DNA of 64,000 bases, from NCBI GenBank assembly GCA_039000515.1, contig JBCFYV010000012.1:128102652-128166651 (forward strand). Direction: 5' to 3'. Shown here in pieces: positions 1-11,160 of the stretch. The position numbers were made by a program, and so were the translations under genes. Under the pieces are notes generated by a model. That model was not told where the DNA came from. It saw only the letters and a program-made list of their open reading frames with translations, and made no database searches. This DNA comes from Timema cristinae. Taxonomy: Eukaryota; Arthropoda; Insecta; Phasmatodea; Timematidae. The first letter of the stretch is position 1. Each line of letters opens with the position of its first letter.

Positions 1-993
1 GTCAAGAAAGCGGAGAAACTAATGAAAGTGGAGAAACTAATGAAAGTGGAGAAGGAAGAGCAAGCCACGATGAAGAGGTGACTGAAAACAAGTGAAGAAA
101 TAGAAACAATAGAGGGGAGAAAATACAAAGGAAGGAAGTACAGAGATATCGGACAAAGGAAGGAAAAATACAAAGTTGAAGAGGAAACAAAATGAGGTCG
201 ATGATGAAATGATCAAATTTCTTGCAGAAAACCTTTGATTATAGAGAGACTGATCAATTCACTTACTTGATGCATATTGCAAATTTCTCTTCCGGACTGA
301 TACTGTTTCTCATAAACGTATCTCGTTTTTTCAAATCTCCTTCCAATCTTCTTAGAGGTTCGTTAAACGCTGACATCGACATGCGAGAATAATTGTAGAA
401 TTTGGTTTCATCAGCTCGCAATTCTAACACGAGTCCCCAAAAGTGACCCTGATTTAAACAACGTGGTACAATAGGATGCTCCCAAAATGTTCTATTAATT
501 TGTTTATTTATTATACGCCTATTTACCAGTAAATAACCAAGGTCACAACATCGTCAATCTTTCACGAAACTGCAGCAAACTGAACGCAAAACGTTCGCTG
601 TCCCCAAACGTTTCTACCGTATAATGTGACCGAACGTTCCCTTCATCCCCATTCTAGTTCTGTCGATGTTTGGATAAAAGTCACGCATGCGCAGTTAATC
701 AGTTTCACAATGACCACTAGTTATGATGACCCAGATTGTTAACCATGAGAGCTTAGTGCGGCTTTCATCCTTGTCAAGCATGTTACATGGTTGCCACATT
801 TCCACGGGATCACCATGTATTAGACTATATTTTTTACTAATTTTACTTCCTATAGATATATTATTTGTAGGTAAACAAATAACACTTCATGTTTGTGATG
901 CGTCGTGGAGTATAATTTATATGCAAACTTTATTTTGCTTTGTATTTGCATTAAAGTAAACTTTTTGTTGGAACTGTAGTTGTAAACTTATTT
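1..993. other. Upstream intron sequence, nothing recognised
   Basis: This stretch lies 5' of AP-2 exon A, presumably inside a preceding intron. It begins with three near copies of an AATGAAAGTGGAGAAACT-like purine-rich unit (about 10-60). The short open frames at 2-190 and 723-959 have no recognisable protein features. Confidence 0.4.
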
Positions 994-1360
994 CAGTCTT
1001 ACCTTGACTGATTACACTATGACTCTATCTTACAAGCTACGCCATAGTGGAACCAAGCAAGGTAGCAGTCTTACCTTGACTGATTACACTATGACTATCT
1101 TACAAGCTACGCCATAGTGGAACCAAGCAAGGTAGCAGTCTTACCTTGACTGATTACACTATGACTCTATCTTACAAGCTACGCCATAGTGGAACCAAGC
1201 AAGGTAGCAGTCTTACCTTGACTGATTACACTATGACTCTATCTTACAAGCTACACCATAGTGGAACCAAGCAAGGTAGCAATCTTACCTTGACTGATTA
1301 CACTATGACTCTATCTTACAAGCTACGCCATAGTGGAACCAAGCAAGGTAAGACCTACCT
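994..1360 (+). repeat. 72-bp tandem array derived from a palindromic MITE
   Basis: About five head-to-tail copies of a 72-bp unit (one is 70 bp). Each unit contains AGGTAGCAGTCTTACCT followed by a body ending near GTGGAACCAAGCA. The array closes with a degraded inverted form of that 17-mer (AGGTAAGA-CTACCT). A solitary element with the same body between two perfect inverted 17-mers lies at 25582-25667. The open frame at 1146-1370 is a by-product of the 72-bp (24-codon) period. Confidence 0.88.
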
Positions 1361-1504
1361 CTCATGGTAAACGAAGTGTACATCCAAGAAAGCCGACCGA
1401 TGGACACACGGACAAAGGCCACAGTCTCGTCTTGTCTGATTTGACGGTGATGAAGAGGCTGGGATCGAACCTCTGATGGGCTTACCACATTAATTATGTT
1501 TATA

Positions 1505-1740
1505 ACCACGTCCTACTACCCGCTCGGCCTACACGCATGAGTAATAATTATACGTGGTGTAGGACTGAGGAGGGTTGAATTTAGAGGAAATGTACTCGCA
1601 TACACCCATAGAAAATAAACACCCTCTGGACACCCGAGTGGGATTCGAACACCCGGTCCCCAACAAAGCAGATCTTGATGTTTAGTCCGCTGGTAATGTG
1701 TCTTGAGATCCATCCCAAGAGCTGTGAGTGGTTACTCCAC
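1505..1740 (-). mobile_element. tRNA-derived SINE copy (old)
   Basis: On the + strand this starts with the family tail region, CGTCCTACTACCCGCTCGG. The conserved middle (TTTAGAGGAAATGTACTCGCA) follows, then a reversed B-box region (GGGATTCGAACACCCGG). The same order recurs in at least a dozen places in the window. It ends about 60 bp before the exon A acceptor. Confidence 0.6.
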
Positions 1741-1802
1741 CGCACGGGGGAAAGGAGGGGGTGCTTGTGAGGCCTCATCACTGGCTGTCCGTGTGCTTCC
1801 AG

Positions 1803-2007
1803 GCATCAAACCTCGAAACATCGAAAACAGTAAAGACTTGGTGTTGTCAGGAGCGTCGGCGCCGTCTGACGTGTTCTGCAGCGTCCCCGGGCGTCTGTCG
1901 CTGCTCAGTTCTACCTCCAAGTACAAGGTGACGGTGGGGGAGGTCCAGAGACGCCTGTCGCCGCCGGAGTGCCTCAACGCGTCGCTGCTGGGAGGCGTCC
2001 TCAGGAG
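1803..2007 (+). CDS. TfAP-2: TfAP-2 exon A (start of AP-2 DNA-binding domain)
   Basis: This internal exon encodes about 68 residues of an AP-2 transcription factor. The conserved block starts about residue 25 with [20 protein letters not shown] and continues through [20 protein letters not shown] to RR, which is the entry to the AP-2 basic and helix-span-helix domain. AP-2 proteins bind GC-rich palindromes as dimers in the nucleus; insects usually have a single family member. A pyrimidine-rich tract ending in CAG precedes base 1803, and GTGAGT follows base 2007. The first two bases complete a glycine codon, and the last two (AG) begin an arginine completed by exon B. GC content is much higher than in the flanks. 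The first 24 residues are less conserved. The transactivation-domain exons are not in the window. Identification is very secure, the exact acceptor slightly less so. Confidence 0.96.
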
Positions 2008-3070
2008 GTGAGTCCCCTTGTGCTATATGTTGGGAGGAGGGGAGTCCCCATCACAAGGGCATGTGACGGTTGTTATGCTGACGTCAGTGAAGGCCCCACA
2101 GGAACTAACGTCTTGCCTCATGACACAGTGACTGGTGTAATGATTAACTGATTAATACGGTAGCTATACTCTGATTTTGGTACGAACATCAGTAAATGGT
2201 ACTTACTAAAGTTACTACAACAATTTTAATGTAATCATACGTCAAGTCATGTGATCTTGCAACTGTCACTTTTGATAGATATCAATACTTATAAAAAAAC
2301 ACAAATAACAAAGTGAAATGTTATCAGTTAGCCGCAAAGAGATATATTTGTAATTTCTAGAGTGTTCTTCCAACCAAAATCAGACTATAACTGGATGTTT
2401 GTAATGTTCTGGTTGGTGGATGGATGTGTGCCTAGGTTTATAGTTTGATCTCAACCCGGAGTATCAGAATGTGTGCCTACTAAAGAATAAAGGGACTAAA
2501 AGGAAAAGACGTCGGATTTCAGACGAGGTTTTCCGCACATAAACTAATATCTGAAAGAATAATCTCAAAACGTTAAAATAAAAAATTAAATAAATGTATG
2601 CAGAAGGTCTAATGGCGTACTTTTAATTTTGCATAATGTTTAAGTGTTAATGGGCTCAAATTTTACGAATCAACTGAAAATTTAAGCAATCAATTCTAAA
2701 TCAACTTTTTAAAATTCATTTGAACATTTCGATTAATAGTATTTCACAATAATATATTAAAGAAACACTTATTTGACAATAAAGTGATAATACCCTATAA
2801 AATGGTAGTGCCTAAGTAAAGACACATTAAAATTTTAAAATGTTCTAATTTTAATATAATATATTAAATAACACGTGAGGAAGACTTGTTAATTTTTTAT
2901 TTTAAATTATTTAAATAATACACTAAATAAAAATCTAAGCCTAATTTGGTTTATAACTAACAAATATCAGGTATTAAATTAACCGTATCATCATTTCGTT
3001 TTTAAGATTAACAAAGAATGAAAATGTTGGAAGAACCCAATGCACAAAGTAACCAGGACAGAAGAAAGGT
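2008..3070. other. TfAP-2: Start of AP-2 intron 1, unannotated
   Basis: Begins with the exon A donor GTGAGT. It then becomes AT-rich and non-repetitive, with no ORF, RNA gene or mobile element recognised. Confidence 0.5.
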
Positions 3071-3268
3071 TCACACACACATCTAAACACAAATAGAGTA
3101 ATATTTCGGCATTGTTACCTTTATCCAACAAAAAAGTCAAACAAACAAACACTCAATGACTCCATTTTGAATTCAAGTGTGTGTGTAAAGTGTATCTCTT
3201 CATTTCTTATTGTTGACAAAGACAATAATGCCGAAATAAAACACTATTTGTGTTTAAATGTGTGTTTG
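3071..3268. mobile_element. MITE-like element with ~50-bp terminal inverted repeats
   Basis: The left end (ACATCTAAACACAAATAGAG then TATTTCGGCATT) is repeated inverted at the right end (AATGCCGAAATA then CACTATTTGTGTTTAAATGT). The arms are about 50 bp with several mismatches around a ~95-bp unique centre. No coding capacity. The superfamily is not determined. Confidence 0.65.
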
Positions 3269-3848
3269 ACTAAGGAATTTTACTTTTGACGGTTCAAATT
3301 TACAAAAACAATTGAGCAACAGGGTTGTTGGACGGTTATAGCTTCATTTCTCGTTGGCATATGTAGGATGCAATTCTTACTTTTCACTATGAATTGAGAG
3401 TTTTTGCTACTGAACGTTTGACCACAAAGCTATTTGTATCAACTTACCTCTGTTTACCACAATCTTAATGGTCTCATCTTATTTCGAGAATTAACATTTT
3501 CTAGACGACCACTATAAATCAGAATCTTTAATAATAATGGTGCTGACAGAATAATAGCTCTATAAATGGTTGTTGGCATAACTAAATAAACGTGGCCACG
3601 CAGACTCGGATGATAAATCTTCATGATAGACCAAAAAATATTAAAACTTTTTTTCTAATAAGTAAAATAGTTTTCAAGAACTTCTTTGAACTGTAAATAG
3701 AATTTAAAAAACGTCTTAGATGTAAACCTTATTCAGTTGGTCCGTCTATACGAATATAAGATCGTGTCATTAATTTTAACTGACACGTCTATTTAATTAA
3801 TTTTGAAATGGTATTTAATTAATATGTAAACGTAATCTTGTAAGTGAA

Positions 3849-5770
3849 TGCATGATAGGCTCAATGAGAAGGGATTGTTGACATAAATAGGAGAGCCCGA
3901 CGCATGATAGGCTCAATGAGAAGGGATTGTTGACATAAATAGGAGAGCCCGACGCATGATAGGCTCAATGAGAAGGGATTGTTGACATAAATAGGAGAGC
4001 CCGACGCATGATAGGCTCAATGAGAAGGGATTGTTGACATAAATAGCAAGCCCGACGCATGATAGGCTCAATGAGAAGGGATTGTTGACATAAATAGGAG
4101 AGCCCGACGCATGATAGGCTCAATGAGAAGGGATTGTTGACATAAATAGGAGAGCCCGACGCATGATAGGCTCAATGAGAAGGGATTGTTGACATAAATA
4201 GGAGAGCCCGACGCATGATAGGCTCAATGAGAAGGGATTGTTGACATAAATAGGAGAGCCCGACGCATGATAGGCTCAATGAGAAGGGATTGTTGACATA
4301 AATAGGAGAGCCCGACGCATGATAGGCTCAATGAGAAGGGATTGTTGACATAAATAGGAGAGCCCGACGCATGATAGGCTCAATGAGAAGGGATTGTTGA
4401 CATAAATAGGAGAGCCCGACGCATGATAGGCTCAATGAGAAGGGATTGTTGACATAAATAGGAGAGCCCGACGCATGATAGGCTCAATGAGAAGGGATTG
4501 TTGACATAAATAGGAGAGCCCGACGCATGATAGGCTCAATGAGAAAGGATTGTTGACATAAATAGGAGAGCCCGACGCATGATAGGCTCAATGAGAAGGG
4601 ATTGTTGACATAAATAGGAGAGCCCGACGCATGATAGGCTCAATGAGAAAGGATTGTTGACATAAATAGGAGAGCCCGACGCATGATAGGCTCAATGAGA
4701 AGGGATTGTTGACATAAATAGCAAGCCCGACGTATGATAGGCTCAATGAGAAGGGATTGTTGACATAAATAGGAGAGCCCGACGCATGATAGGCTCAATG
4801 AGAAGGGATTGTTGACATAAATAGGAGAGCCCGACGCATGATAGGCTCAATGAGAAGGGATTGTTGACATAAATAGGAGAGCCCGACGCATGATAGGCTC
4901 AATGAGAAGGGATTGTTGACATAAATAGCAAGCCCGACGTATGATAGGCTCAATGAGAAGGGATTGTTGACATAAATAGGAGAGCCCGACGCATGATAGG
5001 CTCAATGAGAAGGGATTGTTGACATAAATAGCAAGCCCGACGTATGATAGGCTCAATGAGAAGGGATTGTTGACATAAATAGGAGAGCCCGACGCATGAT
5101 AGGCTCAATGAGAAGGGATTGTTGACATAAATAGGAGAGCCCGACGCATGATAGGCTCAATGAGAAGGGATTGTTGACATAAATAGGAGAGCCCGACGCA
5201 TGATAGGCTCAATGAGAAGGGATTGTTGACATAAATAGGAGAGCCCGACGCATGATAGGCTCAATGAGAATGGATTGTTGACATAAATAGGAGAGCCCGA
5301 CGCATGATAGGCTCAATGAGAAGGGATTGTTGACATAAATAGGAGAGCCCGACGCATGATAGGCTCAATGGGAAGGGATTGTTGACATAAATAGGAGAGC
5401 CCGACGCATGATAGGCTCAATGAGAAGGGATTGTTGACATAAATAGGAGAGCCCGACGCATGATAGGCTCAATGAGAAGGGATTGTTGACATAAATAGGA
5501 GAGCCCGACGCATGATAGGCTCAATGAGAAGGGATTGTTGACATAAATAGGAGAGCCCGACGCATGATAGGCTCAATGAGAAGGGATTGTTGACATAAAT
5601 AGGAGAGCCCGACGCATGGTAGGCTCAATGAGAAGGGATTGTTGACATAAATAGGAGAGCCCGACGCATGATAGGCTCAATGAGAAGGGATTGTTGACAT
5701 AAATAGGAGAGCCCGACGCATGATAGGCTCAATGAGAAGGGATTGTTGACATAAATAGGAGAGCCCGACG
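3849..5770 (+). repeat. 52-bp minisatellite, about 37 copies
   Basis: Very homogeneous array of a unit starting GCATGATAGGCTCAATGAGA and ending GGAGAGCCCGAC. Spacing is exactly 52 bp, except for a few 50-bp variants (AATAGCAAGCCCGAC at about 4040, 4720, 4930 and 5030). The near-identity of units implies recent expansion or homogenisation. Confidence 0.97.
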
Positions 5771-7980
5771 TACTTAGCTCGTACGTATTTGGCGGACAAT
5801 TTAATAAGCGCAGGGTTTCTTTTAGATTTCCCGCGACGTTTTAACTAACCCATCCGAGCTATTCATATTTAATCACTCTAATTAGGTAGGAATGAGTAAG
5901 CTATAATCTGTAGAAAGTGTAGCCTAATTTGCGTGAGATTCTAGACCCAACCTCTACATCATCGGAAAACCAGACCAGGCGAACCTGCTATTGAGACCGC
6001 GTGTTCACCGATGCGAGTAAAGATCAACATGGACATGCTGGTGGAAAGCAAACGTGAACTGTTCTCACTGATAACTTCTTACAATGTCAACTTTGCGCTT
6101 ACACGTGTACAAGTCCAGACCTTGTGACGTCACAGCGTGATTCACCACCTGCTGGCTCCCTGCGTGTAAGAGTGGCACTAGTCGCTGTCACGGAAATATC
6201 CACGTCCCACGTCTCGCATGCTTCACGCTACTGAAGCAGGGATGGGGAAGGTATCATTTACTAGATGCGTACCTGCATTTGCGTGAAGAGAGCTGGGAAG
6301 AATACCTCTTGCTGCCAGTAAGACTTTCAACCAATCCCCGGTGTGGGTGGGTCACGAAATGATCACAAACAATCCCATTCTATGCCAGCTCTACCTGGCG
6401 GTTCCAAAATAGTGACAGACATATATAATTATCTTATAGTGAACACATTGGCGACACGTTGTGATCAAATAAATAAATAAATAAATGTAACTGAATTACA
6501 AATTAAATAAATGAATCTAGAACTTCAATATGAATTCAGAACAGATTGTATTTATACAATTGATAAACGCATTAATGAATAGTTTCCGGGGGACAGTCAC
6601 AATCTGACGTTCAACTGTTTATGCTTGTGTAGATCTCGTTACAAACATCGATTGTTGAACATCGACCAACGATTATGGACAATGAAAACATTGTCCAAAG
6701 GAAAGCAGGATATAGGATGGGAAAGGTGTCTGAGTCATTCGTGGGGAGGTGAGCTGTTTGGGTTCACTCATCTTAGAGTCCTAGGTTCGTGTCTCGATAA
6801 ATACAAACGGAAACAAAGTGTTTTCTAACTGAGTATTCGATCGAAGCTCCACGCTGTTGATAAAACAAGGGAACTTTCTAGTCGTACAACTTTCATCAAC
6901 GTCCGCTCAACAATAGAAACAAAGAGTTTCACGGCCGGTACATGTGGACATGCAGACACAGGCGCGTGCATCGTCCTGTAAGGGTAATCCCAGCCATGCG
7001 TACCGAGCTGATAACTCTCCCTAAACGCAAATGAGGGTACATTTCCTGAGCACTGTCCCGAGTGTAATTACGCAAGTACCAGTCCTCACAAGAGTCCCAT
7101 GAGCCCTTGCTGCTCGCGGAGTGGTGAGTGTGTTTGTGACCTGCGCACTGAGGTCAAGACATTGCGTGCCTCTGACAGGTCAGCGTGCTACCGCGCACCC
7201 CACATCCGCTCATTACCGGGGGGGGGGGGGGGGGGGAATCGGACGTAGAGGGCTCGGTCCAAGATTGCGCCACAAACGGCTCAGCAGGGGTGGAAGGATC
7301 AAAGGCTCACGGATACACAAGCTGCTAAAAGAAAATAGAGCGTGGTTAATCTTATTACAGAATTAACATCTATCGGAGCTTTCACAGATTTTTACCACGC
7401 ACGTCAAAACTTATCATTTCTCGGATTAAAATAACATCAAATTTCTCCAGCAAATCGCATTAACAAGAAACATCGGGGGTAAAAAAGCACGGCATGTCTC
7501 CGGTTTGTAAGTCGTCAATCTCGTGACCTGCTGAAGATGGGAGGTCGGGGTTATAATCCCGGTCGACTCTATTGAGGGCGATTCTCCTCCCTCCAGAGTA
7601 ATATTAGCGCCTGGTCCCGAGGAGGAAGCGGGGCGCGCTGAGGAAAGATGCTACCAGATCTGTGCTCTGATGATGTATTGGAGCTCGTGGTAATCTTTAC
7701 CCAACATTGGTGCCAATACACGTCACAGTGTGCCGTCACAGTGTGCCGTGAGCCAGATCAGGTTGAGAACCACTGCCCTAAAGCATGTTCTAAGGTAGAG
7801 CTAAATCTGTTCTAAAATGTATTATCTTAAGGAAGATCTTTGACGGAGGTCAAAGCTAAGTAACATTTCTTCGATCAAAGACGTTTTCTAAAAGAAACAT
7901 GACTTAATACCGCTCAGCTAATGAGTAGCGAGAAATCCTGAGTAGGTCCAGACCACCATATAATCGATCTGTAAAACATT
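5771..7980. other. Intron 1 sequence with decayed SINE fragments and a G19 run
   Basis: Old SINE-middle fragments can be read near 5885-5995 and 6240-6350 (TTTGCGTGA motifs). A reversed fragment lies near 7010-7060, and a B-box-like GGGGTTATAATCCCGG near 7547. An uninterrupted run of 19 G occupies 7218-7236. The open frames at 6625-6828 and 7121-7366 have no recognisable domain. Confidence 0.4.
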
Positions 7981-7984
7981 GGGC

Positions 7985-8545
7985 CATGGTCTCATTCAAC
8001 CGGGGACCTTGGACTGAGGTCTCATTCAACCGGGGACATTGGACTGAGGTCTCATTCAACCGGGGACATTGGACTGAGGTCTCATTCAACTCGGGACATT
8101 GGACTGAGGTCTCATTCAACTCGGGACATTATACTGTGGTCTCATTCAACCGGGGACCTTGGACTGAGATCTCATTCAACCGGGGACCTTGGACTGTGGT
8201 CTCATTCAACCGGGGACCTTGGACTGAGGTCTCATTCAACCGGGGACCTTGGACTGAGGTCTCATTCAACCGGGGACCTTGGACTGAGGTCTCATTCAAC
8301 CGGGGACCTTGGACTGAGGTCTCATTCAACCGGGACCTTGGACTGAGATCTCATTCAACCGGGGACCTTGGACTGTGGTCTCATTCAACCGGGGACCTTG
8401 GACTGTGGTCTCATTCAACCGGGGACCTTGGACTGAGATCTCATTCAACCGGGGACCTTGGACTGTGGTCTCATTTAACCGGGGACATTGGACTGTGGTC
8501 TCATTTAACCGGGGACATTGGACTGTGGTCTCATTTAACCGGGGT
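7985..8545 (+). repeat. 30-bp minisatellite, about 18 copies
   Basis: The unit is GGTCTCATTCAACCGGGGAC then CTTGGACTGA. Variants alter GAGGT/GTGGT/GAGAT and CTTGG/CATTGG. The 30-bp (10-codon) period keeps several frames open on both strands (for example 7986-8621), producing spurious repetitive ORFs. Confidence 0.97.
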
Positions 8546-9190
8546 ATTCGGACTACAGCAGAGCCACGAACCAAACAAAACTAGGCGATCAGGAAGAAGA
8601 GGTAGCACATTCGCTGGTTAATACACACAATATATTATTTGAATTATTACCGTGACTAGGCCTGTAATGGAGGTGTGCATGAGAAGAATGAGTGTGTTAG
8701 TGTGCAGCAGCACACGAAGGCAGGACCAGGAAGCCACAAGATGTATAATGACATCTCCGAGTGTAAGGTCGCCAGTCCAATATTCGGCTGAGTAATTTGC
8801 ACCTCCAGGTCCGGAGGAAGTGGTTGCAAATTATCAGGGGCGGGAGATTTGACCGCAAACTGGTTTCAACATTGCGGTATTATTATTATTATTACTCTTA
8901 CACTGCGACTGATAATGAGTGAGGCGCACTTGGTTCGTCAGTGAGACGACCTCGAGGAGTTGTTCCTCCGAATATCGGCCTGAGGACAACAAAGAACACC
9001 TGCCACGATCACTCAACTACTCTTGTACGGAGAGTGTTTGGGAAGCAGTAGCGTCTCTTCTCTGGGTACGGTTCATTTAAAGCAGCAAAGAAGCAGGAGT
9101 AATACTGAATATGGATAAAATCAAGACAGTATTATAGACCTTGGCTCTTTGAGATCTGAGTCTTGAACAAGTCAACACATCCAGGTACTT
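8546..9190. other. Unannotated intron 1 segment
   Basis: Non-repetitive apart from a short TAT microsatellite near 8878-8894. Nothing else recognised. Confidence 0.4.
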
Positions 9191-9577
9191 AGGAACTGTC
9201 ACCTGCTAACAGATAGGTACGGAACTCAAGAGGGAACTGTCACCTGCTAACAGATAGAGACGGAACTCAAGAGGGAACTGTCACCTGCTAACAGATGGGG
9301 ACGGAACTCAAGAGGGAACTGTCACCTGCTAACAGATAGGGACGGAACTCAAGAGGGAACTGTCACCTGCTAACAGATAGGTACGGAACTCAAGAGGGAA
9401 CTGTCACCTGCTAACAGATAGAGACGGAACTCAAGAGGGAACTGTCACCTGCTAACAGATAGAGACGGAACTCAAGAGGGAACTGTCACCTGCTAACAGA
9501 TAGAGACGGAACTCAAGAGGGAACTGTCACTGCTAACAGATAGAGACGGAACTCAAGAGGGAACTGTCACCTGCTAT
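9191..9577 (+). repeat. 41-bp minisatellite, about 9.5 copies
   Basis: The unit begins GGGAACTGTCACCTGCTAAC and ends GACGGAACTCAAGA, spaced 41 bp. Sporadic single-base variants occur. Confidence 0.96.
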
Positions 9578-10117
9578 ATGATAATAAATGAGTGCAATAT
9601 CAGGTGGGGGTAATGTGGCGTGTTTGGGTGATAGGAAATCTTACTAAGCGATATTTTGCTTGGTTTGGTTGCAAAAGTTGTAAGTTATAAAAAGTGTCAA
9701 AATATTGACCATATCCTCCTGCTACGCCCCCTCTTCCCCCACCTCGACGTCCCGTTAGGTCCAGCCGACAAGGAGGACCTGACAAAGTGGTTGAGGGAGC
9801 CCAAGTAATGGAACTACGTAGACACCGCCTTTTAATTTCGGTAATTGGTCGGTCCGTGTTGAGTACAACAGGTCCCAGCACCCGATCTGCGCATGCGCAC
9901 GTCATAGTTGAGAAGCGCAACACCGACTCAAGTACAATCATTCCTAACATTATACTTCGCACCTTATCTTAGAGCTTGCCCGATTTTTATTTATTTTAGC
10001 TAACGTTCACTTTCGCAGCCTACTGATTATACAGAACCCGAGAATTTCCAAGAACGAGAGCGGTAGAGCCTACCAATTTTGCCGGCAAAAGTATTTTCTA
10101 TACCTTCCAGGGTTGTT
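9578..10117. other. Unique GC-richer block with NRF1/CRE-like motif
   Basis: Non-repetitive and less AT-rich than its surroundings. It carries the palindrome TGCGCATGCGCA (9888-9899) overlapping a CACGTCA. The open frame at 9600-9962 on the minus strand shows no recognisable domain. Confidence 0.35.
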
Positions 10118-10316
10118 TACCAGCGAGAGCTATCAGATACCAGCGACCAATAGTATCGCAAGATATCAGATAAAATCGACCAATAGTATCGCGAGCTATC
10201 AGACACCAGCGACCAATAGTATCGCAAGCTATCAGACACCAGCGACCAATAGTATCGCGAGCTATCAGTACCAGCGACCAATAGTATCGCGAGCTATCAG
10301 TTACCAGCGACAATAG
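10118..10316 (+). repeat. 33-bp minisatellite, about 6 copies
   Basis: The unit is approximately AGCTATCAGACACCAGCGAC then CAATAGTATCGCG. Copies are slightly variable and the last two are shortened. Confidence 0.9.
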
Positions 10317-10384
10317 TAATGAGATTTGAGAGTATTGCCCAATTTGCTTGGAAATGTAGACTTTCAATGTTGAGAGCGCTACCA

Positions 10385-11160
10385 TAACTACCAATACAAT
10401 TGTAGCTATCCAGCACTCCAATACACTTGTAACCATCCATAACTTCCAATACAACTTGTAACCATCCATAACTTCCAATACAACTTGTAACCATCATAGC
10501 TTCCAATACAACTTATAACCATCATAGCTCCAATACAACTTTTAACCATCCATAGCTTCCAATACAACTTGTAACCATCCATACTTCCAATACAACTTGT
10601 AACCATCCATATCTTCCAATACAAACGTATAGCTATCCAATACCTTCCAATAGAACTTGTAACATCCATAGCTTCCAATACAACTTGTTAACCATCCATA
10701 TCTTCCAATACAACTTGTGACCATCCAAATCTTCCAATACAACTTGTAACCATCCATATCTTCCAATACAACTTGTAACCATCCATAGCTTCCAATACAA
10801 TTTGTAACGATCCATAACTTCCAATACAACTTGTAACCATCCATAGCTTCCAATACAATTTGTAACGATCCATAACTTCCAATACAACTTGTAACCATCC
10901 ATAGCTTCCAATACAACTTGTAACCATCCATAGCTTCCAATACAATTTGTAACGATCCATAACTTCCAATACAACTGTAACCATCCATAGCTTCCAATAC
11001 AACTTGTAACCATCCATACTTCCAATACAACTTGTAACCATCCATACTTCCAATACAAGTATAGCATCCATAACTTCCAATACAACTGTAACCATCCATA
11101 TCTTCCAATACTGCTTGTATCCATCATAACTTCCAATACAGCTTGTACCATCTATAACTT
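10385..11160 (+). repeat. 29-bp minisatellite, about 26 copies, indel-rich
   Basis: The unit is approximately CTTCCAATACAACTTGTAAC then CATCCATAG. Many copies lack one to three bases, so ORFs of the minus strand (10406-11151) drift between frames. These ORFs are not genes. Confidence 0.95.

Noticed and set aside
3849..5770. CRISPR array
   Set aside because: Units are directly abutting 52-bp copies with no unique spacers, in a eukaryotic intron; no cas genes.
7218..7236. G19 run as a meaningful G-quadruplex regulator
   Set aside because: A pure homopolymer of this length is prone to sequencing error and slippage; with no nearby promoter or conserved element it is simply noted.
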